DNA of 6,248 nt from an uncultured Erysipelotrichales bacterium (GTDB lineage Bacteria > Bacillota_I > Bacilli_A > Erysipelotrichales > Coprobacillaceae), in assembly GCA_910586805.1 (NCBI GenBank), contig CAJUJC010000100.1, positions 1 through 6,248 on the forward strand. Direction: 5' to 3'. Below, in pieces: positions 6,134 to 6,248 of this stretch. Every line of letters begins with the position of its first letter. Position 1 is the stretch's first letter. The notes below the pieces were generated by a model. That model saw only the letters and a list, made by a program, of their open reading frames with translations, was not told the origin of the DNA and ran no database searches. A program made the position numbers and the translations under genes.

Positions 6134-6181
6134 CAAAACAAATACGAAGAAGGATTTAAGATTATCTTGGATCTTTTTTGT
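6124..6181 (+). repeat. Direct repeat copy 2: rpsI tail codons plus terminator (candidate attR)
   Basis: These 58 nt repeat the Lys-Arg-stop codons of rpsI and its terminator, with three substitutions and one T fewer than 4918-4976. They are not attached to any rpsI coding sequence: the sequence before 6124 does not resemble S9. Under the integration model this copy is the original chromosomal 3' end displaced by the inserted gene. It also ends transcription of the RhuM-Fic gene. Confidence 0.9.
6151..6179 (+). terminator. Intrinsic terminator downstream of the RhuM-Fic gene
   Basis: An 11-bp stem (6151-6161 with 6165-6175), loop TTA, runs into six T's (6174-6179). It is the counterpart of the rpsI terminator. 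The two substitutions that fall in the stem turn one A-T pair and one C-G pair into G-U pairs, so all eleven pairs can still form, three of them as wobbles. It is likely somewhat weaker but functional. Confidence 0.85.
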
Positions 6182-6206
6182 ACTAATAAACAGTTAATAA
6201 TATAAC
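6178..6206 (+). promoter_or_regulatory. Possible promoter for the gene starting at 6243
   Basis: TTGTAC (6178-6183) lies 17 nt before TATAAC (6201-6206). The -10 is good but the -35 is poor (three of six matches) and overlaps the terminator T-run. The region is very AT-rich, so other -10-like words such as TATATT (6217-6222) are present. A promoter is needed here because a terminator precedes the next gene, but its exact position is uncertain. Confidence 0.35.
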
Positions 6207-6242
6207 AAAATAAATATATATTAAAGGTAAGGAGGAATAATA

Positions 6243-6248
6243 GTGAAT
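6243..6248 (+). CDS. Start of an unidentified gene, cut by the window edge
   Basis: A strong ribosome binding site AAGGAGG (6229-6235) is followed after seven bases by GTG at 6243, the only plausible start before the window ends. Only two codons are visible, so nothing can be said of the product. A later start outside the window is possible if the GTG is not used. Its place right after the second rpsI-type repeat makes it either the ordinary chromosomal neighbour of rpsI or the cargo or recombinase gene of a further element. Confidence 0.55.

Larger units (their letters stand above)
4918..6181. mobile_element. Putative small element inserted at the rpsI 3' end, carrying a RhuM-Fic gene
   Basis: Two near-identical copies of the rpsI tail and terminator bracket one gene with its own promoter; the repeat period is 1206 nt. 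At the right junction a 17-nt core-like site has perfect inverted arms (ATTAAC, 5-nt centre, GTTAAT; 6117-6133). The matching left site has a degenerate gene-side arm (ATTCTC, 4911-4916). This is the pattern expected if a tyrosine-type recombinase joined an element attP to an rpsI attB. The 3' end of rpsI is a known target elsewhere, for example for the mecD islands of Macrococcus. No integrase, relaxase or transposase lies between the repeats, and there are no transposon-type terminal inverted repeats. The unit is either non-autonomous, decayed, or one of several stacked elements. A simple recombinational duplication of the terminator is the main alternative. Confidence 0.6.

Noticed and set aside
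4918..6181. Insertion sequence or CRISPR-type repeat structure
   Set aside because: There is no transposase, no terminal inverted repeats and only two repeat copies 1.2 kb apart. The repeat is clearly derived from the rpsI end.

Overview
The window is AT-rich (roughly 30% G+C by eye), uses AGGAGG-type ribosome binding sites, and carries the gene order ecfA1-ecfA2-ecfT-truA-(PHP phosphatase)-rplM-rpsI. In Bacillus subtilis and many other Firmicutes the ECF module, truA, rplM and rpsI lie in this same order. Together with the very low G+C this suggests a low-G+C Firmicute, perhaps a gut Erysipelotrichia such as the Coprobacillus/Thomasclavelia group. That placement is an impression from protein style, not a proven one.

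Positions 1-3946 are a tightly packed forward operon. It holds the two ATPases (the first cut by the window edge) and the transmembrane coupling protein of an energy-coupling-factor vitamin transporter, then the tRNA pseudouridine synthase TruA, then a PHP-family histidinol-phosphatase-like enzyme. Every junction overlaps: 25 nt, 4 nt (ATGA), 4 nt (ATGA) and 14 nt. This points to one message with translational coupling. No substrate-binding S component lies in the window, so the transporter is probably of the shared-module (group II) kind.

Positions 4002-4976 hold a separate ribosomal-protein unit. It has a near-consensus promoter (TTGACA, 16 nt, extended -10 TATAAT), a short structured leader resembling the L13 autoregulatory leader, rplM, rpsI and an intrinsic terminator.

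Positions 4918-6181 are the accessory part and the main point of interest. The last two codons and stop of rpsI plus its whole terminator (59 nt) recur 1206 nt downstream (58 nt, three substitutions and one T fewer). Between the copies is one gene with its own promoter, encoding a 318-residue RhuM-Fic fusion protein. This looks like a small cargo element inserted site-specifically at the 3' end of rpsI, which restored the essential Lys-Arg tail of S9 and the terminator. No recombinase gene lies between the repeats, so the element would be non-autonomous, a remnant, or one unit of a longer tandem array. Immediately after the second repeat a new gene begins (strong ribosome binding site, GTG at 6243) and is cut by the window edge.
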